Assembly (NCBI RefSeq): GCF_038561955.2
Contig: NZ_CP138333.2
Span: 806,001 to 870,000 of the forward strand
DNA from: Salinicoccus sp. Bachu38
GTDB taxonomy: Bacteria > Bacillota > Bacilli > Staphylococcales > Salinicoccaceae
Length of the DNA stretch: 64,000 bases
Direction: 5' to 3'
The notes beneath the pieces were generated by a model. That model was not told the origin of the DNA, did no database searches, and saw only the letters and a list, made by a program, of their open reading frames with translations. Of the stretch, positions 51,949-61,068 are shown piece after piece (the stretch's first letter is position 1; every line of letters begins with the position of its first letter). Both the position numbers and the translations under genes were made by a program.

Positions 51949-52487
51949 TTGAATCATCCCCTTTGTTTTATTACCTATATTTTAGCATGGAGGAAGGTCA
52001 GGGGAATAAGACAAAGCGCACTATTTTCTGAAAATTTATCGATGCTATAATATAAGGACACAAAGCAGGGAAATAATAAATAATTTTCCATGAAACTTCT
52101 AATTTAAAATAATTTACAAAAATAAAACCTGGTAATTATTAGTAAGCTGTTCGGTAAAGAGGATGTTGAACACATCATAGTGAATATACTGAATAATTGT
52201 AGAAGAAAGAATTTTCAAAGGTGTATTTGTCTCTATTTGAAGATAATAAAGACGGGTTTATATTCACTTCTCTACATATATCATGCATACACATTGCTCC
52301 TATATCCATTTCAGGAAGGGGACGGGTCAAAATGCAAAATATATAATTTCATATCAGCTTTGAAAAATGAAAATAAATTCTAGTAAATATTTCAATGATT
52401 CAGAATATTTGTATAATTTGTATTGATAATACACATCGTGTGATATATAATGGAAGCAAGTTAATAGTGACAGAAAAAAGGGGAAAA
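51949..52487. other. AT-rich region without a convincing gene
   Basis: About 540 bases, much more AT-rich than average. Short open frames have no ribosome sites and no recognisable protein. A promoter-like ATATATAAT lies near 52443. Confidence 0.45.
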
Positions 52488-52964
52488 ATGAACTTGTATC
52501 ACATGAAAGTTTGCTATGTTATTTGATTATTAGATAAAGTTTCAAACCGGTCAGAAGGAGGGTAGCGTAGGGTGCATGAAGCTTTATCATAATAATAAAT
52601 ATTTTTTGGAAACCACATATTCCATGTATCATCGCATATGCATTGACGTGAGCGTTTCATCATGGTTTCGTAGCACAACTTTAATGAACTGTATTTTGAC
52701 ACTCGTTCAGTCAGCTGCACCTTGGTCGGGGGCCATTCGTGGTTAGGCAGCTGATTCGAATCCAGAAGTGAGGATTTGTTTGGTGTGAGAAAAAAATGAA
52801 CTTTGTAGAAGATATAGAATGAAGCTAAGAGGATCGGTATAGGATCATTCTCCGTCCGTAACATCCACTGTGGTCTCATCCACACCACAAAGGAGTAAGT
52901 GAGCAAGGAGATATATGCATCCCAAATGCAAGAGAGACAGAAGTCATTTGGGATGCCTTTTTTT
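52488..52964 (+). pseudogene. Decayed transcription unit with intact ends
   Basis: AAAGGGGAAAA followed by ATG (52488) opens MNLYHMKVCYVI and stops after 12 codons. No frame stays open through the next 430 bases, yet a strong terminator (52917-52964: GCATCCCAAATG / CATTTGGGATGC then TTTTTTT) closes the unit. Promoter, ribosome site and terminator remain while the body has decayed, or it specifies an untranslated RNA. A minus-strand frame (52514-53002) lacks a ribosome site and is not called. Confidence 0.35.
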
Positions 52965-53104
52965 ATAGGACAATCATATGAATGACCGCTCTGATGGCAC
53001 ACCTCATATACTGAAGGTGTTTTTATTATGCAGAAAACTAAAAATACATTTATTTATGTGAATAATTATGTAATAATATGTATCATAATAAAAACGGAGG
53101 AATG

Positions 53105-54325
53105 ATGAAATTGCAGAAGGAACTATTTGAACAGCTGGAAGGCCTATATCCGGAGATGGTGAAGACGCGCAGACATCTGCACATGTATCCGGAACTGTCC
53201 TTCAAGGAGCAGTTTACACCGGAGTATGTCAGACAGCACCTGGAATCACTCGGCATTGAATACAGGATGCACGTCGGTGGCAATGGTGTGGTCGGCACTT
53301 TGCAGGGGGGCAGACCGGGGCCGACGGTGGCTTTGCGCGCGGATTTTGACGCCCTGCCGATACAGGATGAGAAGGATGTCCCGTACAGATCGACGATTGA
53401 TGGTGTCAGCCATGCATGTGGTCATGATGTGCACACGGCGGCGCTGATGGCGGTCGAGACCGTTCTGGCCGGTGTGAGGGAAGAGCTGGCAGGGACGGTG
53501 GTCTTCATTCACCAGTTTGCAGAGGAACTGCCGCCGGGCGGCGCGCAGCTGATGATTGCCGATGGCTGTCTGGAGGGCGTCGACTACATATATGGCGCTC
53601 ATGTCTGGGCAGATGATGACTATGGGACAATCGGCTTCAGACCGGGCAATGCGATGGCAGGCGGAGACAATTTCGACATCACCATTCAGGGCAAGGGCGG
53701 ACATGGAGCGATTCCGCATACGACGGTGGACCCGCTTGTCACGATGAGCCAGCTTGTGATGAACCTGCAGCAGATCGTCAGCCGCAAGATGGACCCGAAC
53801 GCATCGAACGTCGTCACAATCGGCAAGTTCCACAGCGGGGAGGCGACGAACGTCATCCCGGACACGGCTACTATTTCAGGCACGACGCGTACATTCGATA
53901 CGGAATCGAAAGCTGTGATGGAGCAGTGGATCCGCCTGATGAGCGAGTCGACGGCTGCGCAGAACGGAGCGACGGCACAGGTGGACTTTACATATGGCTG
54001 TGTACCGCTGATCAACAGTGAAGCGGAAACGGCGCAGCTCAAGGCGCTTGCAGAAGCCCATCTACCGGATATGGCCGTTACTGAGAAGGCGCCGATGATG
54101 ACATCCGAGGACTTCGCCTACTACCTTGAGCATGTACCGGGATCCTTCTTCTTTGTGGGTGCACGCAATCCCGAGATCGGTGCAGTCTATCCGCACCACC
54201 ATCCGAAATTCGATGTGGATGAACGGGCCATGACGGAAATCGGCAAGGTGTTCATCCTCGCGGTACTGCACCATATGAATGGACTGGAGGTTGCGGCTTG
54301 TGAAACAGCAGAATCCTCCAAATAA
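53105..54325 (+). CDS. M20 amidohydrolase (N-acyl-L-amino acid hydrolase type)
   Basis: A 406-residue M20D hydrolase with CGHDVHTAALMAVE, HQFAEELPPGGAQLM, GKGGHGAIPHTTVDP and SEDFAYYLEHVPGSFFFVG. It is a paralogue of the protein at 41205-42398. ATG at 53105 with GGAGG at 4 bases; an ATG one codon earlier is an alternative. It overlaps the YfcC carrier gene by 26 bases. The pair looks like an uptake-and-hydrolysis unit for acylated amino acids or small peptides, as in Abg systems. Confidence 0.87.
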   Translation: MKLQKELFEQLEGLYPEMVKTRRHLHMYPELSFKEQFTPEYVRQHLESLGIEYRMHVGGNGVVGTLQGGRPGPTVALRADFDALPIQDEKDVPYRSTIDGVSHACGHDVHTAALMAVETVLAGVREELAGTVVFIHQFAEELPPGGAQLMIADGCLEGVDYIYGAHVWADDDYGTIGFRPGNAMAGGDNFDITIQGKGGHGAIPHTTVDPLVTMSQLVMNLQQIVSRKMDPNASNVVTIGKFHSGEATNVIPDTATISGTTRTFDTESKAVMEQWIRLMSESTAAQNGATAQVDFTYGCVPLINSEAETAQLKALAEAHLPDMAVTEKAPMMTSEDFAYYLEHVPGSFFFVGARNPEIGAVYPHHHPKFDVDERAMTEIGKVFILAVLHHMNGLEVAACETAESSK

Positions 54326-55700
54326 AAAGCGTCTTGAAATGCCGGATACGTATGTCATTCTATTCCTCGTGCTGGTGGCGACGGCGATTGCCACATACTT
54401 CGTGCCTGCCGGCGCCTTTGAAAGGGAGCAGGTGGACGGCGTCGAGCGCGTGGTCTCGGGCACATTCGAAAGTACTGCACAGAACCCGGTCGGCTTCATG
54501 GATGTCTTCATGGCACTGCAGACCGGCATGGTCGAGTCGGCAGGCCTCATCTTCCTGGTACTGTTTGCCGGCGGGATGTTCGAAGTGGTGGAACGTTCCG
54601 GGGCGATAACTGGGGGCATCATGAGTGCAGTCGACAAGATGCGCGGCAGGGAGTTCATGCTGATCGCGGTCATCTCCGTCCTGTTTGCACTCGGTGGCGC
54701 AACAGGTGCGGTGGCGAACTCCGTCATCCCGTTCGTCGCCATTGGCGTCATGCTGGCACGCGCCCTCAAGCTCGATGCGATCGTTGCGGTGTCCATTACG
54801 TTCGGCGCGACCTTCATCGGTTTTGCTGCCGGATTCCTGAACCCATATACGGTCGGCATCGCGCATGCGATTGCAGAGCTGCCACTTTTCTCCGGCATGC
54901 TCTTGAGGGTCATTTCGTTCGTCCTGCTGGTGGGCGTGACGATCTGGTATACGTGGGTGTATGCCAAACGCATCATGCGTGATCCCTCACGCAGCCTGAT
55001 GGGCATTCTCGAAGACGAGGGGGACGAAGCGGATATGAAAGATGCGCCGTTCACCTTACGCCATAAGCTCATCCTCGGCTGGGTGGCCGCGGCACTTGCG
55101 TTCTTCGTATTCGCCGTCATCCAGTTCCAGTGGACGACGAACCACATGGCAGCCTTCTTCATCATCATCGGCGTTGTAGCCGGCATCATTGCAGGCATGA
55201 ACTACAATAAGCTGACATTGACATTCCTGGAAGGGTGCAAGAACCTTGTCTACGGTGCGCTGATCATCGGTGTGGCCCGTGCAGTGCTTGTGGTGATGGA
55301 ACAGGCGAACATACTGGATACGATAGTCAATGCACTATCCGTACCGCTCGGTGCGCTGACACCCGTGCTTGCGGCCATCGGCATGTTCATCGCCAATACC
55401 GTGTTCAATTTCTTCGTCCCTTCGGGGAGTGGGCAGGCGGCGATCATCATGCCGATCCAGACACCGCTTGCAGACATGATCGGCGTCACACGCCAGGTGG
55501 CTGTACAGTCATTCCAGTTCGGTGACGGCTTTTCCAACAGCATCTTCCCGACTTCCGGGCCGCTGATGGCAAGTCTCGCAGTCGCAGGAGTGCCATGGAT
55601 AAAATGGGCGAAGTGGCTGCTGCCGCTGTTCATCATCTGGTCGGTCATCGCAATGGCCGTCCTGGCCATCGGTGTCATGATCAACTGGGGTCCACTATAG
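54300..55700 (+). CDS. YfcC/ArcD-like carrier
   Basis: A 466-residue membrane protein with about 12 helices. PDTYVILFLVLVATAIATYFVPAGAFERE at the N terminus and FVPSGSGQAAIIMPIQTPLADMIG in the second half are marks of the YfcC/DcuC-related family of C4-dicarboxylate or basic amino-acid carriers. GTG start at 54300 with GGAGG at 9 bases. Coupled to the amidohydrolase; it may import its substrate. A terminator follows. Confidence 0.85.
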   Translation: MKQQNPPNKKRLEMPDTYVILFLVLVATAIATYFVPAGAFEREQVDGVERVVSGTFESTAQNPVGFMDVFMALQTGMVESAGLIFLVLFAGGMFEVVERSGAITGGIMSAVDKMRGREFMLIAVISVLFALGGATGAVANSVIPFVAIGVMLARALKLDAIVAVSITFGATFIGFAAGFLNPYTVGIAHAIAELPLFSGMLLRVISFVLLVGVTIWYTWVYAKRIMRDPSRSLMGILEDEGDEADMKDAPFTLRHKLILGWVAAALAFFVFAVIQFQWTTNHMAAFFIIIGVVAGIIAGMNYNKLTLTFLEGCKNLVYGALIIGVARAVLVVMEQANILDTIVNALSVPLGALTPVLAAIGMFIANTVFNFFVPSGSGQAAIIMPIQTPLADMIGVTRQVAVQSFQFGDGFSNSIFPTSGPLMASLAVAGVPWIKWAKWLLPLFIIWSVIAMAVLAIGVMINWGPL

Positions 55701-55706
55701 AAGGGG

Positions 55707-55740
55707 AAGCCGGCATCCATTCATGGTTGCCGGCTTTCTA
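55707..55740 (+). terminator. Terminator after the YfcC gene
   Basis: AAGCCGGCA and TGCCGGCTT arms followed by TCTAAATT. Confidence 0.75.
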
Positions 55741-55752
55741 AATTGTGTAAAA

Positions 55753-55782
55753 TTGGTATGGCAATATTCAAAAAAATATGAT
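55753..55782 (+). promoter_or_regulatory. SigmaA-type promoter
   Basis: TTGGTA, 18 bases, TATGAT upstream of the DASS carrier gene. The cre site falls just downstream of the expected start. Confidence 0.45.
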
Positions 55783-55802
55783 ATCTTCATCTAGTGTTCA
55801 TA

Positions 55803-55814
55803 GAAAGCGTTTTC
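55803..55814. promoter_or_regulatory. cre (CcpA) site
   Basis: GAAAGCGTTTTC, the palindromic core of the catabolite response element, about 13 bases downstream of the expected transcription start and before the ribosome site. The position suits roadblock repression by CcpA. Confidence 0.6.
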
Positions 55815-55829
55815 GAGGAGGTTTAAAAA

Positions 55830-57443
55830 TTGTCAAAGTTGAAAAATACATATCGGAACATGTGGCGGGAGTCCAAGCGGACGAAGTCGCTGCTTAAATT
55901 CTTCAGTGTGGACGAAGCCAAGAAGCATGCTGAACAGGGCAATCGTGGACCTGAAAATGAGGGGCCTGCCAAATCATACGGCCGCATGCAGATGGTTGGC
56001 CTGATTCTGGGGCCCCTGCTGTTCATACTCACACTGCTCTTCCTGCAGACGGATGGGCTCGATTCAGCCGGAGTGTTCGTAGTGGCATCGACATTATGGA
56101 TTGCGACATGGTGGATTACGGAAGCCATTCCGATTCCTGCGACATCCCTCCTGCCGCTGTTCCTCTTCCCGCTGGGTGGCATCATGGACAGCGATACGAC
56201 GACAAGTGCCTACGGCAATGACATCATCTTCCTGTTCCTGGGGGGATTCCTGCTGGCCATTGCAATGGAGAGGTGGAACCTGCACACGCGGATTGCGCTT
56301 ACGATCATAAAGGCAATCGGTACGACGACTGCGACCATCCTGCTCGGCTTCATGATAGCGACAGGCATATTGTCCATGTTCGTCAGCAACACCGCAGCGG
56401 TCATGATCATGATTCCGATCGGCATGGCGATCATCAGCGAGGCGCACTCCCTATCCAAAAATGATCTGGATGACAACCTGCGCAAGTTTGAAAAGTCACT
56501 GGTGCTCGGCATCGGCTATGCCGGTACGATCGGCGGCCTCGGTACGCTGATCGGCACACCGCCCCTCATCATCATGTCGGGACAGCTCCAGGAGCTCTTC
56601 GGCATCGAGATGAGCTTCGCGCAATGGATGCTGTTTGGTGTTCCAATCGTCATCATCTTCCTGCTCCTGGCATGGGCATACATGCATTTCTTTTCATTCA
56701 AGCATGGCATGGACCATCTGCCGGGCGGACGGGAGATCATCACGAGCGAACTCGACAAGCTGGGCAGGATCACCCGGGAAGAAATTCTCGTTCTCGTCGT
56801 TTTCCTGTTCGCTGCATTCATGTGGATCACGCGCGGGTTCATCTGGTCCAACTGGTCTGTAACGGAAATGCTTACGGATGGATCCATCGCCATGATGGCA
56901 GCGGTCATCCTGTTTCTGCTGCCGACAAAAAGGAAGTCGAAACGTATTCTGGACTGGTCCGTCGCCCGTGACCTGCCGTGGGGTGTACTGCTCCTCTTCG
57001 GAGGCGGTCTCGCCCTGGCAGCCGCCATCGTGGAGACCGGGGTCGACCAGTGGCTCGGTGAACTTCTGACGGCTGTGGAAGGCATCCATATCGTCATCAT
57101 CATCTTCATTGTTGCGCTGGGTATCCTGTTCCTGACGGAAATCACGTCCAATACCGCAACAGCCACGATGATCCTGCCGGTACTCGCCGGACTGACGATC
57201 GCACTTGAAGTCCATCCGCTGACACTGATGGTGCCTGCAGCCATGGCGGCCAACTGTGCCTTCATGCTGCCGGTGGGCACCCCGCCGAACGCCATCGTGT
57301 TCGGTACCCAGAAGATCACCATCCAGGAGATGGCCAAGACAGGATTCGCCCTGAACATCCTTGGCGTCATCCTGATAGTGACTTTCGTCTACCTCCTGAT
57401 GCCGATCATTTTCGGCATCGACCTGCTGAACTTCAGTGGATAA
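55830..57443 (+). CDS. DASS-family Na+/dicarboxylate symporter (SLC13)
   Basis: A 537-residue carrier with a soluble N-terminal 50 residues then 11 or so helices. The two hairpin motifs are SNTAAVMIMIPIGMAI and TSNTATATMILPVLAGL, which bind Na+ and carboxylate. Similar to staphylococcal SdcS. It imports succinate, fumarate or malate. TTG start at 55830 with GAGGAGG at 8 bases. The cre site predicts carbon control. A strong terminator follows. Confidence 0.9.
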   Translation: MSKLKNTYRNMWRESKRTKSLLKFFSVDEAKKHAEQGNRGPENEGPAKSYGRMQMVGLILGPLLFILTLLFLQTDGLDSAGVFVVASTLWIATWWITEAIPIPATSLLPLFLFPLGGIMDSDTTTSAYGNDIIFLFLGGFLLAIAMERWNLHTRIALTIIKAIGTTTATILLGFMIATGILSMFVSNTAAVMIMIPIGMAIISEAHSLSKNDLDDNLRKFEKSLVLGIGYAGTIGGLGTLIGTPPLIIMSGQLQELFGIEMSFAQWMLFGVPIVIIFLLLAWAYMHFFSFKHGMDHLPGGREIITSELDKLGRITREEILVLVVFLFAAFMWITRGFIWSNWSVTEMLTDGSIAMMAAVILFLLPTKRKSKRILDWSVARDLPWGVLLLFGGGLALAAAIVETGVDQWLGELLTAVEGIHIVIIIFIVALGILFLTEITSNTATATMILPVLAGLTIALEVHPLTLMVPAAMAANCAFMLPVGTPPNAIVFGTQKITIQEMAKTGFALNILGVILIVTFVYLLMPIIFGIDLLNFSG

Positions 57444-57453
57444 CAAATTAAAA

Positions 57454-57490
57454 AGAATGCCCCGCCTCTATGAGGCGGGGCATTCTGTCT
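57454..57490 (+). terminator. Terminator after the DASS gene
   Basis: AGAATGCCCCGCCTC and GAGGCGGGGCATTCT arms around a 3-base loop. Confidence 0.8.
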
Positions 57491-57522
57491 GGATAGGGCG
57501 GGGAGTGCCTGTCAGTTTGTCC

Positions 57523-57555
57523 AATTGTCGCTGAGTATTCCAGTGAGTGACAATT
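57523..57555 (+). repeat. Dispersed palindromic repeat, copy R4
   Basis: AATTGTCGCTGAGTATTCCA then GTGAGTGACAATT, again just past a terminator and between convergent genes. Confidence 0.65.
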
Positions 57556-57584
57556 AGAAACGAAAACCGTCCCAGCACATCATT

Positions 57585-58934
57585 CTACTCCTTCGCATCT
57601 GCGAAATCGCTCAACGGGACGACATAGACATAACTGTCCTGGCTGCCGACGATAAGGGTGTCATTGACGATGATGGGGCCGGCGGGGGCGAGGGTGCCGC
57701 CGAGCACCTTCTCCTTGACCGGTTCGCCGGTCTCGGCGTCCATGCCGACGACCCTGCCTTCTACATTGGAGAAGTAGACGATTCCGTTCTTGGCCACAGG
57801 TGGCGCCTTGGCGGCCTCGTCTTCATAGGCCCACAGCTGTTCGCCGCTCTCGAGGTCATAGGCATAGTATGTCTGTGTTTTTGGGCTGGCGACGTATACC
57901 GAACCCTCATATATCATGGGGGCTCCGGACTTGTTGTTCTGGACAGGTTCCCCTGTTCCCCAGTTGTCCTCCCAGAGGATTTCGCCGGATTCGGTGTCCA
58001 TCGCATAGATTTCATGCTCGGTTTCTCCATCTTCATTTTCGACGAGTGCAGTGGTGACGACGGTGCCTTCACTTACGGCTGGCGGGACATCATCGAGGCC
58101 CATGACGACTTCGTCGAATTCGGTCTGCCATTTCACCTCATCCTGCTCGAGGTCATATGCATAGAAAGTGTAGGGCAGAGGACCGCTTCCGCCGACATAG
58201 AGCGTATCTTCATGTATGTTGGGCGAGGACATGCTGACGGTGGAGCCGAGTGCGTGTCTGTACGCGAGTTCACCTGCATCGAGTGTCAGCTTATACAGGT
58301 GACGGTCGCCGGTGGCAATGTATAGGTGGTCTTCATATATGGCAGGGGTCGGCATGACTTCCCCTTCGGTTTCGAATTCCCAGAGGATTTCCCCTTCTTC
58401 TGCATCAAGCGCCATCACACCGCTTTCCCCAGTGCCGCGTATGCCATTATCCTGGAAATGGCGGTTGCCGTAGCCGACATATACCGTGCCTTCATGATAG
58501 ATGGTTTCGGAGTGGATCCAGTTCGGTGCCGTCTCCTCCCAGATCCTGTCGCCGGATTCGAGGTCGAATGCAAGGATGTGGCCGGAGCTGTGGTTGCCGA
58601 TGAACAGTTTGCCATCAGCGACGACAGGGGTCGCGCGTACTTCGTCTTCAGTTTTGAACTTCATATTTTTGAGCGGCTCATGACCCGAATCGATTACCGC
58701 ATTCTTTTCAGGGTTGAAGCGGTACTGGGTCCATTCCTCCGCACCGAATGTCTCCATGCTTTCAATCTCTTCAGAAGTTTCTTCCACTACTTCGCCTGTT
58801 GCTTCTTCACCTGTTGCTTCTTCAGAGGTTTCTTCCGCCGTTCCTTCAGGGGACGCATCTTCCGTTCCTCCACACGCGGCAAGCAGGAGTATGCCTGATA
58901 ATATCGAGTATTTCATCGTACGTAACAGTGTCAT
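57585..58934 (-). CDS. PQQ-repeat (beta-propeller) lipoprotein
   Basis: A 449-residue exported lipoprotein. Signal peptide ends at LLAACGG. A Glu/Thr-rich linker (about 20-55) is followed by seven or eight PQQ-like blades, each with the pattern LxAxDxExGxxxWE (for example AFDLESGDRIWEE, ALDAEEGEILWEF, AMDTESGEILWED, AYDLESGEQLWAY). No metal or quinone-site residues of true quinoproteins stand out, so it is more like a BamB-type scaffold or binding protein. ATG at 58934 with GGGAGG at 7 bases. Monocistronic. Confidence 0.85.
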   Translation of the reverse strand: MTLLRTMKYSILSGILLLAACGGTEDASPEGTAEETSEEATGEEATGEVVEETSEEIESMETFGAEEWTQYRFNPEKNAVIDSGHEPLKNMKFKTEDEVRATPVVADGKLFIGNHSSGHILAFDLESGDRIWEETAPNWIHSETIYHEGTVYVGYGNRHFQDNGIRGTGESGVMALDAEEGEILWEFETEGEVMPTPAIYEDHLYIATGDRHLYKLTLDAGELAYRHALGSTVSMSSPNIHEDTLYVGGSGPLPYTFYAYDLEQDEVKWQTEFDEVVMGLDDVPPAVSEGTVVTTALVENEDGETEHEIYAMDTESGEILWEDNWGTGEPVQNNKSGAPMIYEGSVYVASPKTQTYYAYDLESGEQLWAYEDEAAKAPPVAKNGIVYFSNVEGRVVGMDAETGEPVKEKVLGGTLAPAGPIIVNDTLIVGSQDSYVYVVPLSDFADAKE

Positions 58935-59039
58935 ATTTTTTCCTCCCAACATTTTATTGTGCAATAAATCCCTTTTACGTTTAAGGGATACTCTGGTAGG
59001 CTATATTCTAGAAAACAAAAAGAGGAGCTAAAAAAATAT

Positions 59040-60464
59040 ATGGAAACCAATTTATCCAACGTAGAACGTACGGAACTGGACAATACCATGTCCAAGCGTT
59101 TCATCTGGGCCATTGCCTATGGTTCAAGCATCGGATGGGGCGCCTTCATCCTCCCGGGAGACTGGCTGGTCTCCTCGGGCACACTCGGATCGACACTCGG
59201 CATCACCATCGGCGGCATCCTGATGCTGATCATCGCCGTGGCATATGGTGGACTGACCACACGGTTTCCCGTCTCAGGCGGCGAATTCGCATTCAGTTAT
59301 GCCGGATTCGGAAAATATGTCAGCTTCATCGCATCATGGTTTCTGGCACTTGGATACATATGTGTCGTCGCCCTGAATGCCAGTGCCTTCAGCCTGCTGT
59401 TCAAGTTCATTCTACCTGAATTTCTCGAAATCGGCTATCTATATACGATTGCAGGCTGGGATGTCTATATAATGGAAGTGATCCTGTCTTCCCTCGTATT
59501 GATTCTCTTTGCATTCATATCAATCAAGGGGAGCGGCCTGTCCGGGAACCTGCAGTTCCTATTCTGCCTATTCATGGCGCTTGTGGTGACGGTGCTCTTC
59601 GGATGGTCGTTCTTCTCGGGCGAGTTCGCGCTGTCCAATGCCGAGCCACTGTTCAACAATGAGAACGGCATATGGACGTCGATCATCCTGATCGTCGCGA
59701 TTGCGCCGTGGATGTATGTCGGATTCGACAACATCCCGCAGGCGGCCGAAGAATTCAAATTCAGTCCGGATAAGACTTTCAAACTGATCGTCTTCGGCAT
59801 CATCGCCTCCATCATCACATATGTACTGATGATCCTGATCACTTCCTGGGTATACCCGGATGAGCAGTCGATCGATGGTGCATTGTGGGTGACTGGATCC
59901 GTCGTCCAGTCCTCCATGGGCGCACTCGGCATGACACTGCTGGCACTGGCAATTTCATTCGGCGTATTCACGGGGCTGAACGGCTTCTATCTGTCGTCAT
60001 CCCGGCTGCTGTTCGCCCTCGGGCGTGCACGGTTCATTCCGCCGGTCTTCATGAAACTCGGTAAAAATAAAACGCCTTATGTCGCCGTGCTGTTCATCAT
60101 GACGGTGTGCCTGGCGGCACCGTGGCTCGGACGTACGGCGCTCAGCTGGATTGTCGACATGTCATCGACCGGCGTCTCCGTCGCATTTCTGATCACGAGC
60201 CTCGTGGCGGTCAAATTCTTCAGCAGGAAAGAGAACTATAACATCCTGTATATCATCTTCGGGGTGCTGGGTGCACTGATTTCACTGGCATTTCTCGTGC
60301 TGCTGCTGTATCCGGGGTCACCCGCGTCACTCAGTGCACCATCATACATCGCACTCGGTGCATGGGTGGTGCTCGGTGCCATCTTCTTCCTTTTCCAGTT
60401 GAAGAAGCTCAGGGCCCTGACAAAAGAGGAACTGGATTATCTGATCCTCAATAAGGATGAGTAA
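59040..60464 (+). CDS. APC-family amino acid permease
   Basis: A 474-residue carrier with 12 helices. Helix 1 motif SIGWGAFILPGDWL, with the unwound glycine region, and WMYVGFDNIPQAAEEF in helix 6 mark APC permeases related to YhdG/EutH-neighbour ethanolamine or amino-acid carriers. ATG with AGAGGAG at about 11 bases. Followed by a hairpin terminator. Confidence 0.87.
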   Translation: METNLSNVERTELDNTMSKRFIWAIAYGSSIGWGAFILPGDWLVSSGTLGSTLGITIGGILMLIIAVAYGGLTTRFPVSGGEFAFSYAGFGKYVSFIASWFLALGYICVVALNASAFSLLFKFILPEFLEIGYLYTIAGWDVYIMEVILSSLVLILFAFISIKGSGLSGNLQFLFCLFMALVVTVLFGWSFFSGEFALSNAEPLFNNENGIWTSIILIVAIAPWMYVGFDNIPQAAEEFKFSPDKTFKLIVFGIIASIITYVLMILITSWVYPDEQSIDGALWVTGSVVQSSMGALGMTLLALAISFGVFTGLNGFYLSSSRLLFALGRARFIPPVFMKLGKNKTPYVAVLFIMTVCLAAPWLGRTALSWIVDMSSTGVSVAFLITSLVAVKFFSRKENYNILYIIFGVLGALISLAFLVLLLYPGSPASLSAPSYIALGAWVVLGAIFFLFQLKKLRALTKEELDYLILNKDE

Positions 60465-60505
60465 AATTCTTTATCCATGAATGACCCATTCCTGAAGTGG
60501 ATGAC

Positions 60506-60549
60506 AGGTGGAAAGGCGCTCCAATGGGAGTTGTCTTTCCACCTTTTCT
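60506..60549 (+). terminator. Terminator after the APC permease
   Basis: AGGTGGAAAG and CTTTCCACCT arms, loop of about 19 bases, then TTTC. Confidence 0.7.
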
Positions 60550-60627
60550 GATGCGATTTTCCGGTCCGATACCTCTGTTTCCAGGACATGTGACGTACGA
60601 TGCGGTGCAGAAGAGAGGTTCACAAAG

Positions 60628-60996
60628 GTGAATGTATTCAAAAAAGCCGACAGCACGATGTTCGTCCTGAACTTTCTGCCGGGACAGAAGTTGCCTGAAC
60701 ACAACCATCCCGGTCATGAACTATATTTTCATCTCATCCAGGGGGAAGGGCAATTTCCGGTCGATGGCGAGGATATCGAAGTGGTGGAGGAGGATGTCAT
60801 CCATATCGGTCCGGAGGAAAGGAACCAGTTTCGTAAACAATAGTGCAAACTGCGCATCCATCCATGTAACGATGAGTCGGCTCCATCAGTAGTGCTGCTG
60901 GACAGAGAAAATATGGAGGTTCCCATGAACTTCCGGCTTCATGGCCGGGAGTTTGTATTTGCCGGAAAAGCAGGGAAGAAGGTTGGGCTTTTGTAA
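60628..60996 (+). pseudogene. Cupin-domain gene broken near its middle
   Basis: A GTG start with GAGAGG at 9 bases opens VNVFKKADSTMFVLNFLPGQKLPEHNHPGHELYFHLIQGEGQFPVDGEDIEVVEEDVIHIGPEERNQF, a cupin with metal-site HNH...E. It stops after 71 residues. In another frame directly after, NDESAPSVVLLDRENMEVP continues to 60996 and looks like the lost C-terminal strands. A short frameshift region near 60835-60860 explains this. A functional mini-cupin is possible. Confidence 0.5.
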
Positions 60997-61068
60997 ATAT
61001 TACAGTTGTGTTACAATAGGTTCGTTATATTACGGGAGATCATCCGAAAGATGAGGGAGACGACCAAA

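Noticed and set aside
52740-52775. tRNA-like T-loop text (GATTCGAATCC)
   Set aside because: No acceptor, D or anticodon stems can be built around it.
52514-53002. Minus-strand frame of 162 codons
   Set aside because: It runs antisense through a strong plus-strand terminator, lacks a ribosome site and has a low-complexity, protein-unlike composition.
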